Part shown: positions 9,617-17,997 of the stretch, piece by piece
Position numbering within the stretch: position 1 is the stretch's first letter
Layout of the letters: the number at the start of each line of letters is the position of its first letter
Assembly: GCF_016863475.1 (NCBI RefSeq)
Contig: NZ_BOOY01000041.1
Coordinates: 1 to 64,000 of the forward strand
Direction: 5' to 3'
From: Spirilliplanes yamanashiensis
GTDB lineage: Bacteria; Actinomycetota; Actinomycetes; Mycobacteriales; Micromonosporaceae
Length of the DNA: 64,000 nt
Notes under the pieces: model-generated
What the model was told of the DNA's origin: nothing
Database searches by the model: none
The model's input: only the letters and a program-made list of their open reading frames with translations
Program-made: the position numbers and the translations under genes

Positions 9617-10237
9617 GTGGGCCAATCCGTGGATACGGAGCGGGGAGTTGACTTCGTGCCCCGGCCCGCACCGCCGCCGGTCGATGCACCCGGCTACGCC
9701 GGGGCATGGGTGGCGCTGTTCGCGCGCCCGCACCCATTCCGGCGCGAAGCCTGCATGCCTGTCGGCACCCCGTGGTGGCGCGGCGTGATGCGCCCGATGA
9801 TTCCGCGCCGCGGCCGCCGGGACCGCTGCTGGTACCACGGCGGGGACTGGCACCGGGTCTCCGTGCTGGCGCATGGGCTAATGCGTGACACCGAAGCCAT
9901 TCGCACGCCCTTCGAAGACATCGCGCGGTACGTCGACGACGGGGCGGACGAGCTTGACCTCAGCGGCTGGGAGCGCGAAACCCCCAACTGGCTGTTCAAC
10001 GACCCGATCGTGCCGCATGGACGATTGATCGACGGGATAGCGGGGTGGACAACGGGCAGCACCGCGCGCAGGCCATGCTCGACGCCGATGTCCGGCGGAC
10101 TGTTATCGAGCGATGCTGACCGGCCCTGCCAGCCGCTGGGTCGCTCCCGGAGGGAGCCGGAGGCGACGAGCGCGGCGACGGCGCCCCTGGTGGCGCCCCG
10201 GCGGGCGATGGCGTCAATGAACCAGCCAGCACTGTGA
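9617..10237 (+). CDS. Hypothetical protein, doubtful
   Basis: Open frame of 206 codons. The middle part (DDGADELDLSGWERETPNWL, about residues 105-125) has a plausible coding composition, but both ends are Arg/Pro-rich and no ribosome site supports the start. It may be a remnant. No family is recognised. Confidence 0.25.
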   Translation: MGQSVDTERGVDFVPRPAPPPVDAPGYAGAWVALFARPHPFRREACMPVGTPWWRGVMRPMIPRRGRRDRCWYHGGDWHRVSVLAHGLMRDTEAIRTPFEDIARYVDDGADELDLSGWERETPNWLFNDPIVPHGRLIDGIAGWTTGSTARRPCSTPMSGGLLSSDADRPCQPLGRSRREPEATSAATAPLVAPRRAMASMNQPAL

Positions 10238-10379
10238 CCGCGCGCCCGACACACGCTCATATTCAGCGTTGATGTGCCGATCTTTCTTCTGCTCCTCATG
10301 CGCTGTCTCATCCACACCGGACCACAGTCCGGCCTGCCTTTGCGCAGCTGAGCTTCCCCGCGCCGTGGAGAACGACATG

Positions 10380-10779
10380 ATGGTCGTGATGACGTCTCGG
10401 CGACGGCGTCGTCCAGGCGCCACTGCTGCTCACCGAAGATGGCGGCGGGGCGGGTCATGGTGATCCGTCGTAGCTGGATCGGGATCCGCTCGGGCGCGGT
10501 ACGCGGGCCGATGGGGATGCCGAGCGTCGCGGCCGCCTCGTGCAGGGCCTTCACGCTCCGAAAGCGAACAGTCAGGGCGGCGAGGACTTCGCCATGCATC
10601 TGCTGCCGGCGCTGCTCGATCGCGACGTCGGCCGCGTTCACTGCCTTCTCGAGCCGCTCGATGAAGGCGTCACGCGACTGCTTGAGGGACGCCTCGTTCA
10701 TACTGGGGCCGAGGTCGGCGTCGGTGACAACGGCTTCCTCGACGAGGAAGGCGCCCTCCGGACCCGATCGGCGGTTCAT
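10380..10779 (-). CDS. Hypothetical helical protein, 3' end uncertain
   Basis: The start at ATG 10779 overlaps the stop of the upstream gene (ATGA), so the two form an operon. The first ~130 residues look truly coding: an amphipathic helical stretch (KQSRDAFIERLEKAVNAAD, then EQRRQQMHGEVLAAL) followed by RSVKALHEAAATLGIP. After about residue 133 the composition collapses into Arg/Ser-rich sequence, although the frame stays open to 9694. The original 3' end is therefore probably lost. Function is unknown. Confidence 0.4.
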
Positions 10780-11144
10780 GGCCACGGCACCGCGCCGCGT
10801 GCAGGGATGTCCCACCCGAACAGGATTTGGGGCGTCACGTGCTCCTCGCCGGGCCTGCCGCCCATCGGGGTCCGGAGCGGTCGCACGTGGTCGATGTGGC
10901 AGGTCACCGGCTTGGCGGCGAACTGCTCGACGATCCGTGCCATTCGGGCCCTGCCCGCAGGAGATCTTCGTCGGTGACAACGTGGGCGTGGCGCCAGCGC
11001 GATCTTCAGCCGGTCGTCGTATCGGGTCTCGAACTCGGTGAGCCCGACGGTGTGCCGGGTGAAGACCAGTTCGAGGGCGCCGGCATTGTCGCGCAGCTCG
11101 AGACCAGCATTGATGCGCAGACCACCACCATGGGGAGATTGCAT
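10776..11144 (-). CDS. Hypothetical protein, 122 residues
   Basis: Starts at ATG 11144 and ends inside the start of the next gene. It has a plausible beginning (LRINAGLELRDNAGALELVF) and end (PQILFGWDIPARGAVPWP), but an Arg-rich stretch at residues 50-70 could reflect a pair of frameshifts. No family is recognised. Decayed genes surround it, so it may not be functional. Confidence 0.4.
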   Translation of the reverse strand: MQSPHGGGLRINAGLELRDNAGALELVFTRHTVGLTEFETRYDDRLKIALAPRPRCHRRRSPAGRARMARIVEQFAAKPVTCHIDHVRPLRTPMGGRPGEEHVTPQILFGWDIPARGAVPWP

Positions 11145-11290
11145 TCCGGGATCGTACGGACACGCTCCGACAACAACGTTCCAGCTGCAGGACCCGACCG
11201 ACGAGGCCGATGCCGTACTCCAGCGCGCCCGTCGGGGCGCTCCATCACCATCCAGACGGCGGCCGCCTGACCTCGGGCCGCACCGCACCG

Positions 11291-11320
11291 GAAGGGCGCC
11301 TCCCGCGGGAGGCGCCCTTC
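11291..11320. terminator. Perfect 30-base hairpin
   Basis: GAAGGGCGCCTCCC, GC, GGGAGGCGCCCTTC: a perfect inverted repeat with a 14-bp stem. It lies 55 bases beyond the stop of the minus-strand two-helix membrane protein (11375) and ahead of the 11144 gene, so it probably terminates the former. It lacks a T-run. Confidence 0.65.
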
Positions 11321-11374
11321 GGCGTACCGGGATCCCTGGAACCGGGCAGGGGCGCGGGCGTCGACTCGTGCGGC

Positions 11375-11572
11375 TCATTCCCCGGCGTTCGTGGCGAACC
11401 GGATGACGGAGAGCATCAGCCACATCGCGCCGGTGAACGAACCTGCGCCGGTGAGGATCGCCGCAGCCGGATTTAGCCCGCTGGTCCAGCCGAGCAGGCC
11501 GCCAGCACTGCCCACAAGGATGGCGACGAGGGTCGTGATCGCGAGCCAGAGCGCGCGGGTCGACGGTGTCAT
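11375..11572 (-). CDS. Small two-helix membrane protein, copy A
   Basis: A 65-residue protein with two predicted transmembrane helices (about residues 7-30 and 34-58) joined by a short loop with NPAAAILTGAGSF. ATG 11572 is chosen because AAGGA lies 7 bases upstream. It is related to two other small proteins in this window (20988-21179 and 27669-27962); the shared pattern is a Gly-rich first helix, then PAxA, GxGSF, and a short second helix. It is divergent from an HTH gene (11764), with an inverted repeat between them. Function is unknown; a membrane effector or anchor is possible. Confidence 0.65.
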   Translation of the reverse strand: MTPSTRALWLAITTLVAILVGSAGGLLGWTSGLNPAAAILTGAGSFTGAMWLMLSVIRFATNAGE

Positions 11573-11687
11573 GCAGAAGTCCTTCACGTTGGGCTGCGCG
11601 GCACGGCAGTGCCGCCACCAACCATCGTGGAGGGCCAGAAAAGTGGTTGACCTGCATGGACTCTCTTCGTCACGGCAGGGCAACCGT

Positions 11688-11703
11688 TGTCAACAGGTTG
11701 ACA
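11688..11703. promoter_or_regulatory. Inverted repeat operator in divergent promoter
   Basis: TGTCAAC-AG-GTTGACA, a perfect 7-bp dyad between the two-helix membrane gene and the HTH gene. Extra GTTGAC half-sites lie at 11646-11651 and 11728-11733, placed 51 and 31 bases from the half-site at 11697-11702 (about five and three helical turns). An almost identical palindrome occurs at 27002-27019. It is a likely binding site of a dimeric regulator, perhaps the adjacent HTH protein. Confidence 0.55.
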
Positions 11704-11763
11704 TACCGATGTGGATCCGTGTCGATAGTTGACAAAGCTTGCCGCGGTGTGACCATTCGAGTC

Positions 11764-12264
11764 ATGCCGCAGCTGCTGAGGATGCCCACGAAGGCGGAGC
11801 TCCCAGAAGGGCCGCGCCGCGAGTTCGTCGAGGAACTGTTCACGCACTACCGCGAGGCCGGGCGGCCACCGCTACGCACCATCGCCAGATGGATCCAGGA
11901 GAACTGGGAGGCACGCAGCCTTCGCGGCACGGCAAGCACCGAGACCATCCGGCGAACACTCACCGGCACCGTCGTGCCGCGCAACTGGTCGACCGTCGAG
12001 GCAATCCTGGAAGCACTGTGCGGCCTGGCCGGCCGGGACCCGGGTGAAGATCGCTGGCCGGACGACAACTGGGTCAACTACTCGTTCAAGGACGAGCTGA
12101 AGAAGCGATGGAACTCGGTTCTGGATCACTACGAGACGGAGCTTCCCACCCTGCCCCCTCGTCCGAGCCCGCCTGCCCCGGCGCCGCGATCCAGCTTCGG
12201 TGACCCGTGGGCCACCGCACCTGCCCCCACATCGTCACGCTTCGACGACGAGCCACCCTTCTAG
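11764..12264 (+). CDS. HTH protein of the actinobacterial PELP-GPRRxFV type
   Basis: A 166-residue cytoplasmic protein. Residues 8-85 (ELPEGPRREFVEELFTHYRE, then STETIRRTLTGTVVPRNWSTV) match the N-terminal helix-turn-helix module that many actinobacterial regulatory and conflict-system proteins carry. The C-terminal third is Pro-rich and disordered. No Shine-Dalgarno site precedes ATG 11764, so it may be leaderless; GTG 11749 is an alternative start. It is divergent from the two-helix membrane protein across the dyad at 11688 and may regulate it. Confidence 0.65.
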   Translation: MPQLLRMPTKAELPEGPRREFVEELFTHYREAGRPPLRTIARWIQENWEARSLRGTASTETIRRTLTGTVVPRNWSTVEAILEALCGLAGRDPGEDRWPDDNWVNYSFKDELKKRWNSVLDHYETELPTLPPRPSPPAPAPRSSFGDPWATAPAPTSSRFDDEPPF

Positions 12265-12274
12265 CTCAAGTGCA

Positions 12275-12586
12275 ACTGCCCGACGCCGACGTCGAGCTGC
12301 TGGTGCGGGGCTGCTACTGGACATCGCTGCCCGCCGTGCGGGGCTGCAGGAGTTCTACGACACCCACGGCGATCACTGGCGCGGCGAACTGCACGACGGC
12401 CGCCTCGGCCGGCGCACCGCCCCCGGGGACGAGCCCCTGCGGACCCGGGCGCGGCTCGTGGCCCGGATCGTGACCACTGGGCTGGTGCTGCGCCAGGACC
12501 TCGCCATCACCGTCGGCCGCCCCGACCTCGCGGAACCCGTAGGCCCGTCCGCAGGTTTCCAGACCAAAACAACGCTAAGCAGTTGA
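12275..12586 (+). pseudogene. Frameshifted hypothetical remnant
   Basis: Coding-like sequence runs in one frame (VQLPDADVELLVRGCYWTSL) and continues in another (GLQEFYDTHGDHWRGELHDG, then TTGLVLRQDLAITVGRPDLA) after a shift near 12340. There is no start codon with a ribosome site. It looks like a decayed gene; the family is not recognised. Confidence 0.35.
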
Positions 12587-12606
12587 CGGCGGCCCACCAC
12601 CGGGCG

Positions 12607-13488
12607 TCACCCGACTGGGCCCGTCCGCAGCGTGTCGGTGGCTGCCCAGCTGGTGAGGAGTTTGAGTTTGTCCTCGGAGTCACTGCCGGGCTGTGCGATG
12701 TAGCTGGTCAAGGTGTGCGCTGTGTGCACGGAGGTGGGCAGGACCAAGGGGTAGTAGGTGAGTTCGAGGGATCCGACGGCGTGGTGCCGGAAGCGTTTGA
12801 CGCCGCCGTGGTGCAGGCGGACGTCGTGGGCGGCCCACCGTGTGCGGAACTCGGCGCTGACCGTGGACAGTTCGCCGACGAGTTCCCGGAGTGCCTTGTC
12901 GTTCGGGTACCGACCGGCTTCGGCGCGTAGCAGCGCGACGGTGGTGTCGGCGGCGGCGTCCCAGTCGGCGTAGAAGTCGCGGGCTGCCGGGTCGAGGAAG
13001 TTGTACCGCGCGATGTTGCCGGTGCCGCCGGCCGCGGCAGTAGGCCCGTTCAGCATTGCCGAGTAAAGCGCCCGGCCGAGCGGGTTGGCCGCCACCATGT
13101 CGAGGCGGCCGTTGGTGACGAACGCGGCGGACAGGGTCATGGAGTCCAGCAGCCACTGCACGCTTGTTGGGACGTCGACGGCCCGCCGGCGCCGTGGGCT
13201 CTTCGCGCTGGCCGCCCTGGCGAGGTCGAGCAGGTAGGCGGTCTCTTCCTCGTCGAGGCGCAGCGCCCGGGCGACGGCTTCTAGGACGTCGTCGGAGACG
13301 CCGCTGATGTGGCCCTTCTCCAGCCGCGTGTACCACTCGATGCTCACCCCGGCGAGCACAGCGACCTCCTCGCGGCGCAGCCCGGCCACCCGCCGCCTGC
13401 CGCCGCCGGTGGGCAGCCCGACCTGTTCGGGGGTGAGCCGGGCGCGGCGAGTGGCGAGGAAGTCGCGGATGTCGGAGCGGTTGTCCAC
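12607..13488 (-). CDS. XRE-type regulator with MmyB-like ligand-binding domain
   Basis: A 293-residue transcription regulator. An N-terminal Cro/C1-type HTH (residues 25-85: RRRVAGLRREEVAVLAGVS, then YTRLEKGHISGVSDDVLEAV) is followed by a MmyB-like domain (residues 110-285) with DMVAANPLGRALYSAML and the C-terminal LTYYPLVLPT. Such proteins are often encoded next to oxidoreductases they control. Here the neighbour is the divergent zinc alcohol dehydrogenase at 13625, and the 136-base gap would hold both promoters. The start is ATG/GTG at 13488. Confidence 0.88.
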   Translation of the reverse strand: MDNRSDIRDFLATRRARLTPEQVGLPTGGGRRRVAGLRREEVAVLAGVSIEWYTRLEKGHISGVSDDVLEAVARALRLDEEETAYLLDLARAASAKSPRRRRAVDVPTSVQWLLDSMTLSAAFVTNGRLDMVAANPLGRALYSAMLNGPTAAAGGTGNIARYNFLDPAARDFYADWDAAADTTVALLRAEAGRYPNDKALRELVGELSTVSAEFRTRWAAHDVRLHHGGVKRFRHHAVGSLELTYYPLVLPTSVHTAHTLTSYIAQPGSDSEDKLKLLTSWAATDTLRTGPVG

Positions 13489-13624
13489 CCCTTAACGGTA
13501 GGCCCGGCCACGGGCCGAGGGAGGTTGTGCTTCTGCCCCCCCATAACGTCAGCCTGCCGCGCACGCCCGGGAGAAGGTGACATGGATACGACACACCGAA
13601 TTTCCCCTGATGAGGAGTACCTCC

Positions 13625-14650
13625 ATGCGTGGAGTGGTCATGCACGCGCCCGGCGACGTCCGCGTCGAGCGACGCGAGGACCCGCAGATCATCGAACCCA
13701 CCGACGCGATCATCCGGCTGTCGGCCAGCTGCATCTGCGGGTCGGACCTGTGGCCCTACCGCGGCGTCGAGAAGCTCGACGGACCCTCGCCGATGGGACA
13801 CGAGTACGTCGGCGTGGTCGAGCAGGTCGGCGACCAGGTCAAGAACGTCAAGGTCGGCGACTTCGTGGTCGGCTCCTTCGTCATCTCGGACAACACCTGC
13901 GAAATCTGCCAGGCCGGGTTCCAGTCCAAGTGCGTGCACGCCGAATTCGTCGCCGCGACGATCGGCACCCAGGCGGAGAAGGCCCGCATCCCGCACGCCG
14001 ACGGCACGCTGGTCGCGACACCGGGCCAGCCGGATCCGGAGCTGATCCCCTCGCTGCTGGCCGCCTCCGACGTCCTGGGCACGGGCTGGTTCGCCGCGGT
14101 GGCCGCCGAAGCCGGCCCGGGCAAGACCGTCGCGGTCGTCGGTGACGGCGCCGTCGGCCTGATGGCGATCCTCGCGGCCAAGCAGCTCGGCGCGGAACGG
14201 ATCATCGCCATGTCGCGGCACGCGGACCGGCAGGCGCTGGCCCGCTTCTACGGCGCGACCGACATCGTCGAGGAACGCGGCGACGACGGCGTGGCGAAGA
14301 TCAAGGAACTCACCGGGGGTCTCGGCGCGCACAGTGTGGTCGAGGCGGTCGGCACCCAGGAGGCGTTCATGCAGGCCGTTGGCGCCACCCGCGGCGGGGG
14401 GCACTTGGGCTACGTCGGGGTCAACTACGGCGTGACCATTCCCGGCTTCGACCTGTTCCTCGCCGGCATCCACACTCTCGGCGGTCCGGCGCCGGTACGC
14501 CGGTTCCTGCCCGACCTGATCCAGCTGATCTGGGACCGCAAGATCGACCCGGGCAAGGTCTTCGACCTCGAACTCCCGCTCGACCAGGCCGCCGAGGGCT
14601 ACCAGGCCATGCACGAACGCCGTGCCACCAAGGTCCTGTTCACGGTCTAG
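13625..14650 (+). CDS. Zinc-dependent alcohol dehydrogenase family protein
   Basis: Medium-chain dehydrogenase of 341 residues. The catalytic zinc region CICGSDLWPY near residues 36-45 and GHEYVGVVEQVG near 60-70 are present. The structural-zinc loop is CEICQAGFQSKC, and the NAD(P)-binding Rossmann motif is VVGDGAVGLMAILAAKQLGA near 172-190. It oxidises alcohols or reduces aldehydes; the substrate is unknown. ATG 13625 fits the family N-terminus (MRGVVMHAPGDV). It is divergent from the MmyB-like regulator, which probably controls it. Confidence 0.9.
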   Translation: MRGVVMHAPGDVRVERREDPQIIEPTDAIIRLSASCICGSDLWPYRGVEKLDGPSPMGHEYVGVVEQVGDQVKNVKVGDFVVGSFVISDNTCEICQAGFQSKCVHAEFVAATIGTQAEKARIPHADGTLVATPGQPDPELIPSLLAASDVLGTGWFAAVAAEAGPGKTVAVVGDGAVGLMAILAAKQLGAERIIAMSRHADRQALARFYGATDIVEERGDDGVAKIKELTGGLGAHSVVEAVGTQEAFMQAVGATRGGGHLGYVGVNYGVTIPGFDLFLAGIHTLGGPAPVRRFLPDLIQLIWDRKIDPGKVFDLELPLDQAAEGYQAMHERRATKVLFTV

Positions 14651-14820
14651 TCGAGGTTCAGGTCGGTACGCGCAAGCGCCGGGCCGAGGGGTTCACGCAC
14701 ACGTACGCCGTCGCACGGCTGGACGGCTGGACCACCCCGCCCGGCGCTGGCCCGGCTGCGGAGCCGGAGCGGCGGGCGCCGTACCGGACGCGTGCGATCT
14801 GGTACAAGCGCCGCAAGTGA
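14651..14820 (+). pseudogene. C-terminal gene fragment
   Basis: A frame entering directly at the end of the dehydrogenase gene encodes about 56 plausible residues (EGFTHTYAVARLDGWTT and YRTRAIWYKRRK) before a stop, without a start or ribosome site. It looks like the tail of a truncated gene left by a recombination event. The family is not recognised. Confidence 0.35.
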
Positions 14821-14910
14821 TCAGGTCGTCGGCCCTGGCACGCCCGGGGGCCGACGCCTGCTGGGGCGGCCGCAGGTGACGGGGATGGCGGGTTCGGTCA
14901 CGATGCTCGA

Positions 14911-16638
14911 GTGAGCGACCGATGGCAGCGCGTACTCCGGCGGGTCCGCGGGGCCCGCGGATGGCGGTGGGCGACCAGCCGGGCGGCCGCCGGCTGGCGG
15001 TACCTAGCGCGCGGCTGGCGGTGGCTGCGGGCCCACCCGCTGCTGCTGTGGACCGGAGCGGCGGTGCTGGTTCTGGTCGGCTACGGGGTGGCGGTGTGGG
15101 CGGCGCCGCGGCTGCTCGGGGTGCCGGAGCTGACCGGCACGCCGGGGCCGGGAGAGGTGCTGGCCGCCCGGCACAACGCCCGCCTGCTGGTGGTGTCCCT
15201 GGCCGGCGCCCTGGTGGTGGCCGTTGGTCTGCTCTACACCGCCCGCAACTACCGGCTGGCGCAGCGGGGGCAGGTCACCGACCGGTTCACCAAGGCCTTG
15301 GAGCGGCTCGGCTCGCCCGAGCTGTACGTGCGCATCGGCGGCATCCACGCCCTCGCCCACGTCATGCGCGACGCACCCGGCCACCACGGCGACATCGTCG
15401 AGGTCCTCGTCGCGTTCATCCGGCACCGCGCCCCCCGCGCTACCGCGGATTCGAACATCCGATCGCCGATCTACCCCCGGCCCGCGCTGCTGGCCGAGCC
15501 CGAGCCCGACGTGCAGGCAGCGTTGACCGCCCTAGCCCGGCGCCCGCACCGCCCGGGCGCCGAGTACCGGATCGACCTGCACGACCTGCACCTGCGTGGC
15601 GTGAACCTGGCTCAGGCGCAGCTGCAGGAGGCGAACCTGAACGGAGCGCAGCTGCAGGGGGCGAACCTGTTTAGGGCGCAGCTGCAGCGCGCGATCCTGG
15701 TCAGGGCGCAGCTGCAGCGCGCGAACCTGTTCGGGGCGCAGCTGCAGGGCGCGGTCCTCGGCGGGGCGCAGCTGCAGCACGCGGTCCTCGGCGGGGCGCA
15801 GCTGCAGCGGACGATCCTGGGCAGGGCGCAGCTGCAACGCGCGATCCTGCATGGAGCGCAGCTGCAGGGCGCCAACCTGGACGAGGCCCAGCTGCACGGC
15901 GCGGACCTGACCGAGGCGGTCCTGGTGGGCGACGCCGGGCGGTGCCGGGTGTCGGCGCAGCAGCTGGCGGTGGCCCGGTCGCTCGTGGGGGTGGTGTTGC
16001 CAGACGATCTGCGGGGCGAGCTGGTGGAGCTGGGGGTGTTAGAGGCCGACGCCGGTGAGCGGGTTGGCTTTCCACCGGTCGACGGTGTCGATGTAGCGGG
16101 CCAGGACGGGGGAGCCGTCGGTCCAGCCGGCGTGCCGGGCGATGCGCAGCGGGTCGGCGCCGGCCCGGTAGGTCTCGGTGGCGAACCCGCGCCGCAGCGA
16201 ATGCCCCGAGTACAAGGTGGCGGCGTCCAGGCCGGCGCGGGTGGCGGCGCGGCGGATCAGGTGGGCGACGGCCTGGCCGGTGAGCCGGCCGTCGAGGCTG
16301 CCGAGGCCGTGCGGGGCCCGGCCGAGGGTGCCGTGGCGGTCGATGCGGCGGAACAGCGGCCCGCCGATGATGCCGCGCTCGGCGAGGGCGGTGGTCCACG
16401 CGCCGAGGGTGCGCACCGGGCAGGTGTCCGGGTGCGTTCCGTAGGGCAGCGCGCTGATGCGGCCGGCGGTGCCGGTGCGGGTGAAGGTGTCGGTCTTGGA
16501 CCGGCGGATGGTCACCTGCAGGCCGGCGCCGGTGACCTCCAGGTCGGCCAGGTCGAGGGCGACGAGCTCGCTGCGCCGGGCGCCGAGGGCGAACCCGGCG
16601 ACCAGCAGCGCCCGGTCCCGCAGCCCGGCCAGGGTTGA
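14911..16638 (+). CDS. Membrane-anchored pentapeptide-repeat protein, 3' end running antisense into the integrase
   Basis: The GTG-started frame has two transmembrane helices (about residues 45-65 and 93-112), a cytosolic linker, then about ten 10-residue pentapeptide pairs of the form GAQLQxANL (residues 230-335). The N-terminal arrangement (helices, then RFTKALERLGSPELYVRIGG) is a common actinobacterial type. The natural family end would be near residue 375, but no stop occurs until 16638. The last 600 bases are therefore antisense to the integrase gene, and the true end was probably replaced when that gene arrived. Function of the family is unknown. Confidence 0.6.
   Translation: MSDRWQRVLRRVRGARGWRWATSRAAAGWRYLARGWRWLRAHPLLLWTGAAVLVLVGYGVAVWAAPRLLGVPELTGTPGPGEVLAARHNARLLVVSLAGALVVAVGLLYTARNYRLAQRGQVTDRFTKALERLGSPELYVRIGGIHALAHVMRDAPGHHGDIVEVLVAFIRHRAPRATADSNIRSPIYPRPALLAEPEPDVQAALTALARRPHRPGAEYRIDLHDLHLRGVNLAQAQLQEANLNGAQLQGANLFRAQLQRAILVRAQLQRANLFGAQLQGAVLGGAQLQHAVLGGAQLQRTILGRAQLQRAILHGAQLQGANLDEAQLHGADLTEAVLVGDAGRCRVSAQQLAVARSLVGVVLPDDLRGELVELGVLEADAGERVGFPPVDGVDVAGQDGGAVGPAGVPGDAQRVGAGPVGLGGEPAPQRMPRVQGGGVQAGAGGGAADQVGDGLAGEPAVEAAEAVRGPAEGAVAVDAAEQRPADDAALGEGGGPRAEGAHRAGVRVRSVGQRADAAGGAGAGEGVGLGPADGHLQAGAGDLQVGQVEGDELAAPGAEGEPGDQQRPVPQPGQG
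15610..15900 (+). repeat. 30-base tandem repeats
   Basis: About nine to ten degenerate copies of a 30-base unit containing GGGCGCAGCTGCAG, encoding the pentapeptide pairs of the surrounding gene. Some neighbouring units are nearly identical, which suggests recent expansion by slippage or recombination. Confidence 0.85.
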
Positions 16639-17328
16639 CACGTCGCAGGTGTCGACCAGGGCGCGCAACACGCTTACGGTGACCGGCTTGGCGGTGCGGG
16701 TGCGGCGGCCGGCGTCGGCGGCCTCGCGGCGGTAGCCGCGCAGCACCCCCCGCGCCGCGTCGGTGGGCAGGGGCCCGGCGCCGGCGGTGCGGTGCGCCAC
16801 CGCCAGGGCGGCCAGGGCCCGGTCGATCGTGGACGGCGCCCGGCCGGCGGTGGCGAGGGTGTCGACGTAGTCGGCCGCCAGGACCGCCATCTGCCCGGGC
16901 CCGGCCCGGTCCAGCACGGCGGCGAACCCCGCCGCGAGCACGGCGTCGCCGACCCGCCCGGCCGCCGGCGGCGCCAGCCCGGCGGGCAGCAGCCCACGGC
17001 CGGCCACCCAAACCAGGAACCGGCGCAGATCCCCCCGATACGCCACCCGGGTCGCCTCCGCCGTCGCCCGGCGCAACCGCGCCCGCGCCGACACCGACAG
17101 GCCGCCCTCCGGGCCGGAGATCGGGAACACCACGGCGGCCTCCGGCCGGGGGCCCGGCACCACCACGATCTCGGCGGGGGAGACGTCGGCGGCGCCGGCG
17201 GCCACCGGGCGGCCGGAGTCGTCGGCGGAGTCGTCGGCGGAGGCGTCGGCGGAGGCGTCGGCGGAGGCGTCGGAGACCTCGGCCGGGTGGTCCGCAGGGC
17301 CGGGGTCGGCGGGGGTGTTCTGATGCAC
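16039..17328 (-). CDS. Tyrosine recombinase / integrase
   Basis: A 429-residue phage-type integrase. The first ~70 residues are disordered, with a SADASADASADDS-type repeat. A SAM-like core-binding domain follows (about 80-190, with RRFLVWVAGRGLLP), then the catalytic domain: Arg near 250 in LGARRSELVAL, His376 and Arg379 in GHSLRRGF, His399 in IARHAGW, and the nucleophile Tyr412 in LARYID. It probably catalyses excision or integration of this element or of a smaller one inside it. It is not adjacent to the tRNA, so its target is uncertain. The GTG start has no clear ribosome site. Confidence 0.88.
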   Translation of the reverse strand: MHQNTPADPGPADHPAEVSDASADASADASADDSADDSGRPVAAGAADVSPAEIVVVPGPRPEAAVVFPISGPEGGLSVSARARLRRATAEATRVAYRGDLRRFLVWVAGRGLLPAGLAPPAAGRVGDAVLAAGFAAVLDRAGPGQMAVLAADYVDTLATAGRAPSTIDRALAALAVAHRTAGAGPLPTDAARGVLRGYRREAADAGRRTRTAKPVTVSVLRALVDTCDVSTLAGLRDRALLVAGFALGARRSELVALDLADLEVTGAGLQVTIRRSKTDTFTRTGTAGRISALPYGTHPDTCPVRTLGAWTTALAERGIIGGPLFRRIDRHGTLGRAPHGLGSLDGRLTGQAVAHLIRRAATRAGLDAATLYSGHSLRRGFATETYRAGADPLRIARHAGWTDGSPVLARYIDTVDRWKANPLTGVGL

Positions 17329-17429
17329 GGGAAGGAAGCTTATCGGGAATCAGGGCTCGCGGTTTTCCGGGACGAAAGATGCTGAGATTCCTTTCGATGA
17401 CGGTCGATGCCCGCGTGGAAGCCGGGGGC

Positions 17430-17702
17430 TCAGCGCAGCTTGTCGATCAAATCCGTCAGCGCCCCGATCCGCTTGACCGCGTCGGCGCCGTTCTTGTTGA
17501 ACAGCGCGATCAGGCTCGCCGCCAGCACCGGCGTCCCGACGACGACCAGCTGGCCCGCCACGATGACGGCGGCCGCCACGGCGCCGGCCGTCGGGTGCCC
17601 GGCCAGCGCGCCACCGCCGGCGGCCGCGCCCGCACCGACGGTGGGCAGCACCCGGGCCGCGACGGCCCGACCCCGGCGGGCGGGGGAGGAATTCTTCAGC
17701 AT
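17430..17702 (-). CDS. Small membrane protein upstream of the integrase
   Basis: A 90-residue protein with one long or two short hydrophobic segments (residues 35-68, rich in Ala/Val/Gly) and a basic N-terminus; the C-terminus is a short amphipathic helix (KRIGALTDLIDKLR). The start at ATG 17702 is strongly supported by GGGAGGTGAGAG directly before it. It lies 101 bases upstream of the integrase on the same strand. No family is recognised. A holin-like or peptide-toxin role is possible but unproven. Confidence 0.55.
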   Translation of the reverse strand: MLKNSSPARRGRAVAARVLPTVGAGAAAGGGALAGHPTAGAVAAAVIVAGQLVVVGTPVLAASLIALFNKNGADAVKRIGALTDLIDKLR

Positions 17703-17742
17703 CTCTCACCTCCCTTCAAGATCATTTCCTGGGCATCAAAAA

Positions 17743-17767
17743 AGCCCGGGCCGGGACGGCTCGGGCT
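17743..17767 (-). terminator. Intrinsic terminator, minus strand (proximal)
   Basis: A 10-bp stem with one G-T wobble and a 5-base loop, followed on the minus strand by a run of six T (A-run 17738-17743 on the plus strand). It lies upstream of the 17702 start codon, so it is either the end of a short RNA or an attenuator. Confidence 0.7.
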
Positions 17768-17847
17768 TGGGCAGGTCAGAGGGCTCGTGTCGTGGCCGGC
17801 CGCCAGCAGTGCGGTGGAGCGGGTTGGCCGGTCGCGGACACAAAAAA

Positions 17848-17869
17848 GGCGGGCCCGGGTGGGTCCGCC
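17848..17869 (-). terminator. Intrinsic terminator, minus strand (distal)
   Basis: A 9-bp stem (GGCGGGCCC with GGGTCCGCC) and a 4-base loop, followed on the minus strand by six T (17842-17847). It is the first of two tandem minus-strand terminators; no protein gene lies upstream of it on that strand. Confidence 0.7.
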
Positions 17870-17894
17870 AGATGACTTCCTATTTTTGGGTGCA

Positions 17895-17921
17895 ATTGTA
17901 GCACCAACAACATCGTTGCAA
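17895..17921 (-). promoter_or_regulatory. Putative minus-strand promoter
   Basis: On the minus strand TTGCAA (17921-17916) is followed after 15 bases by TACAAT (17900-17895). Transcription would start near 17888 and meet the terminator at 17869-17842 almost at once. The spacing is short, so this is tentative. Confidence 0.35.
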
Positions 17922-17997
17922 GATCTTGGCGGGATGTCAAGGTGCCGACGTTTCCGCAGGTCAGTGAGTAGGGCAACCGCTTCGCCGCTTCTTGACA

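Noticed and set aside
15610-15900. CRISPR-like 30-base repeats
   Set aside because: The repeats are contiguous without spacers, are in frame and encode pentapeptide units.
17992-17997. TTGACA as a -35 box for the HTH gene at 18018
   Set aside because: A matching -10 would fall inside the coding sequence; no TAnnnT at 16-18 bases.
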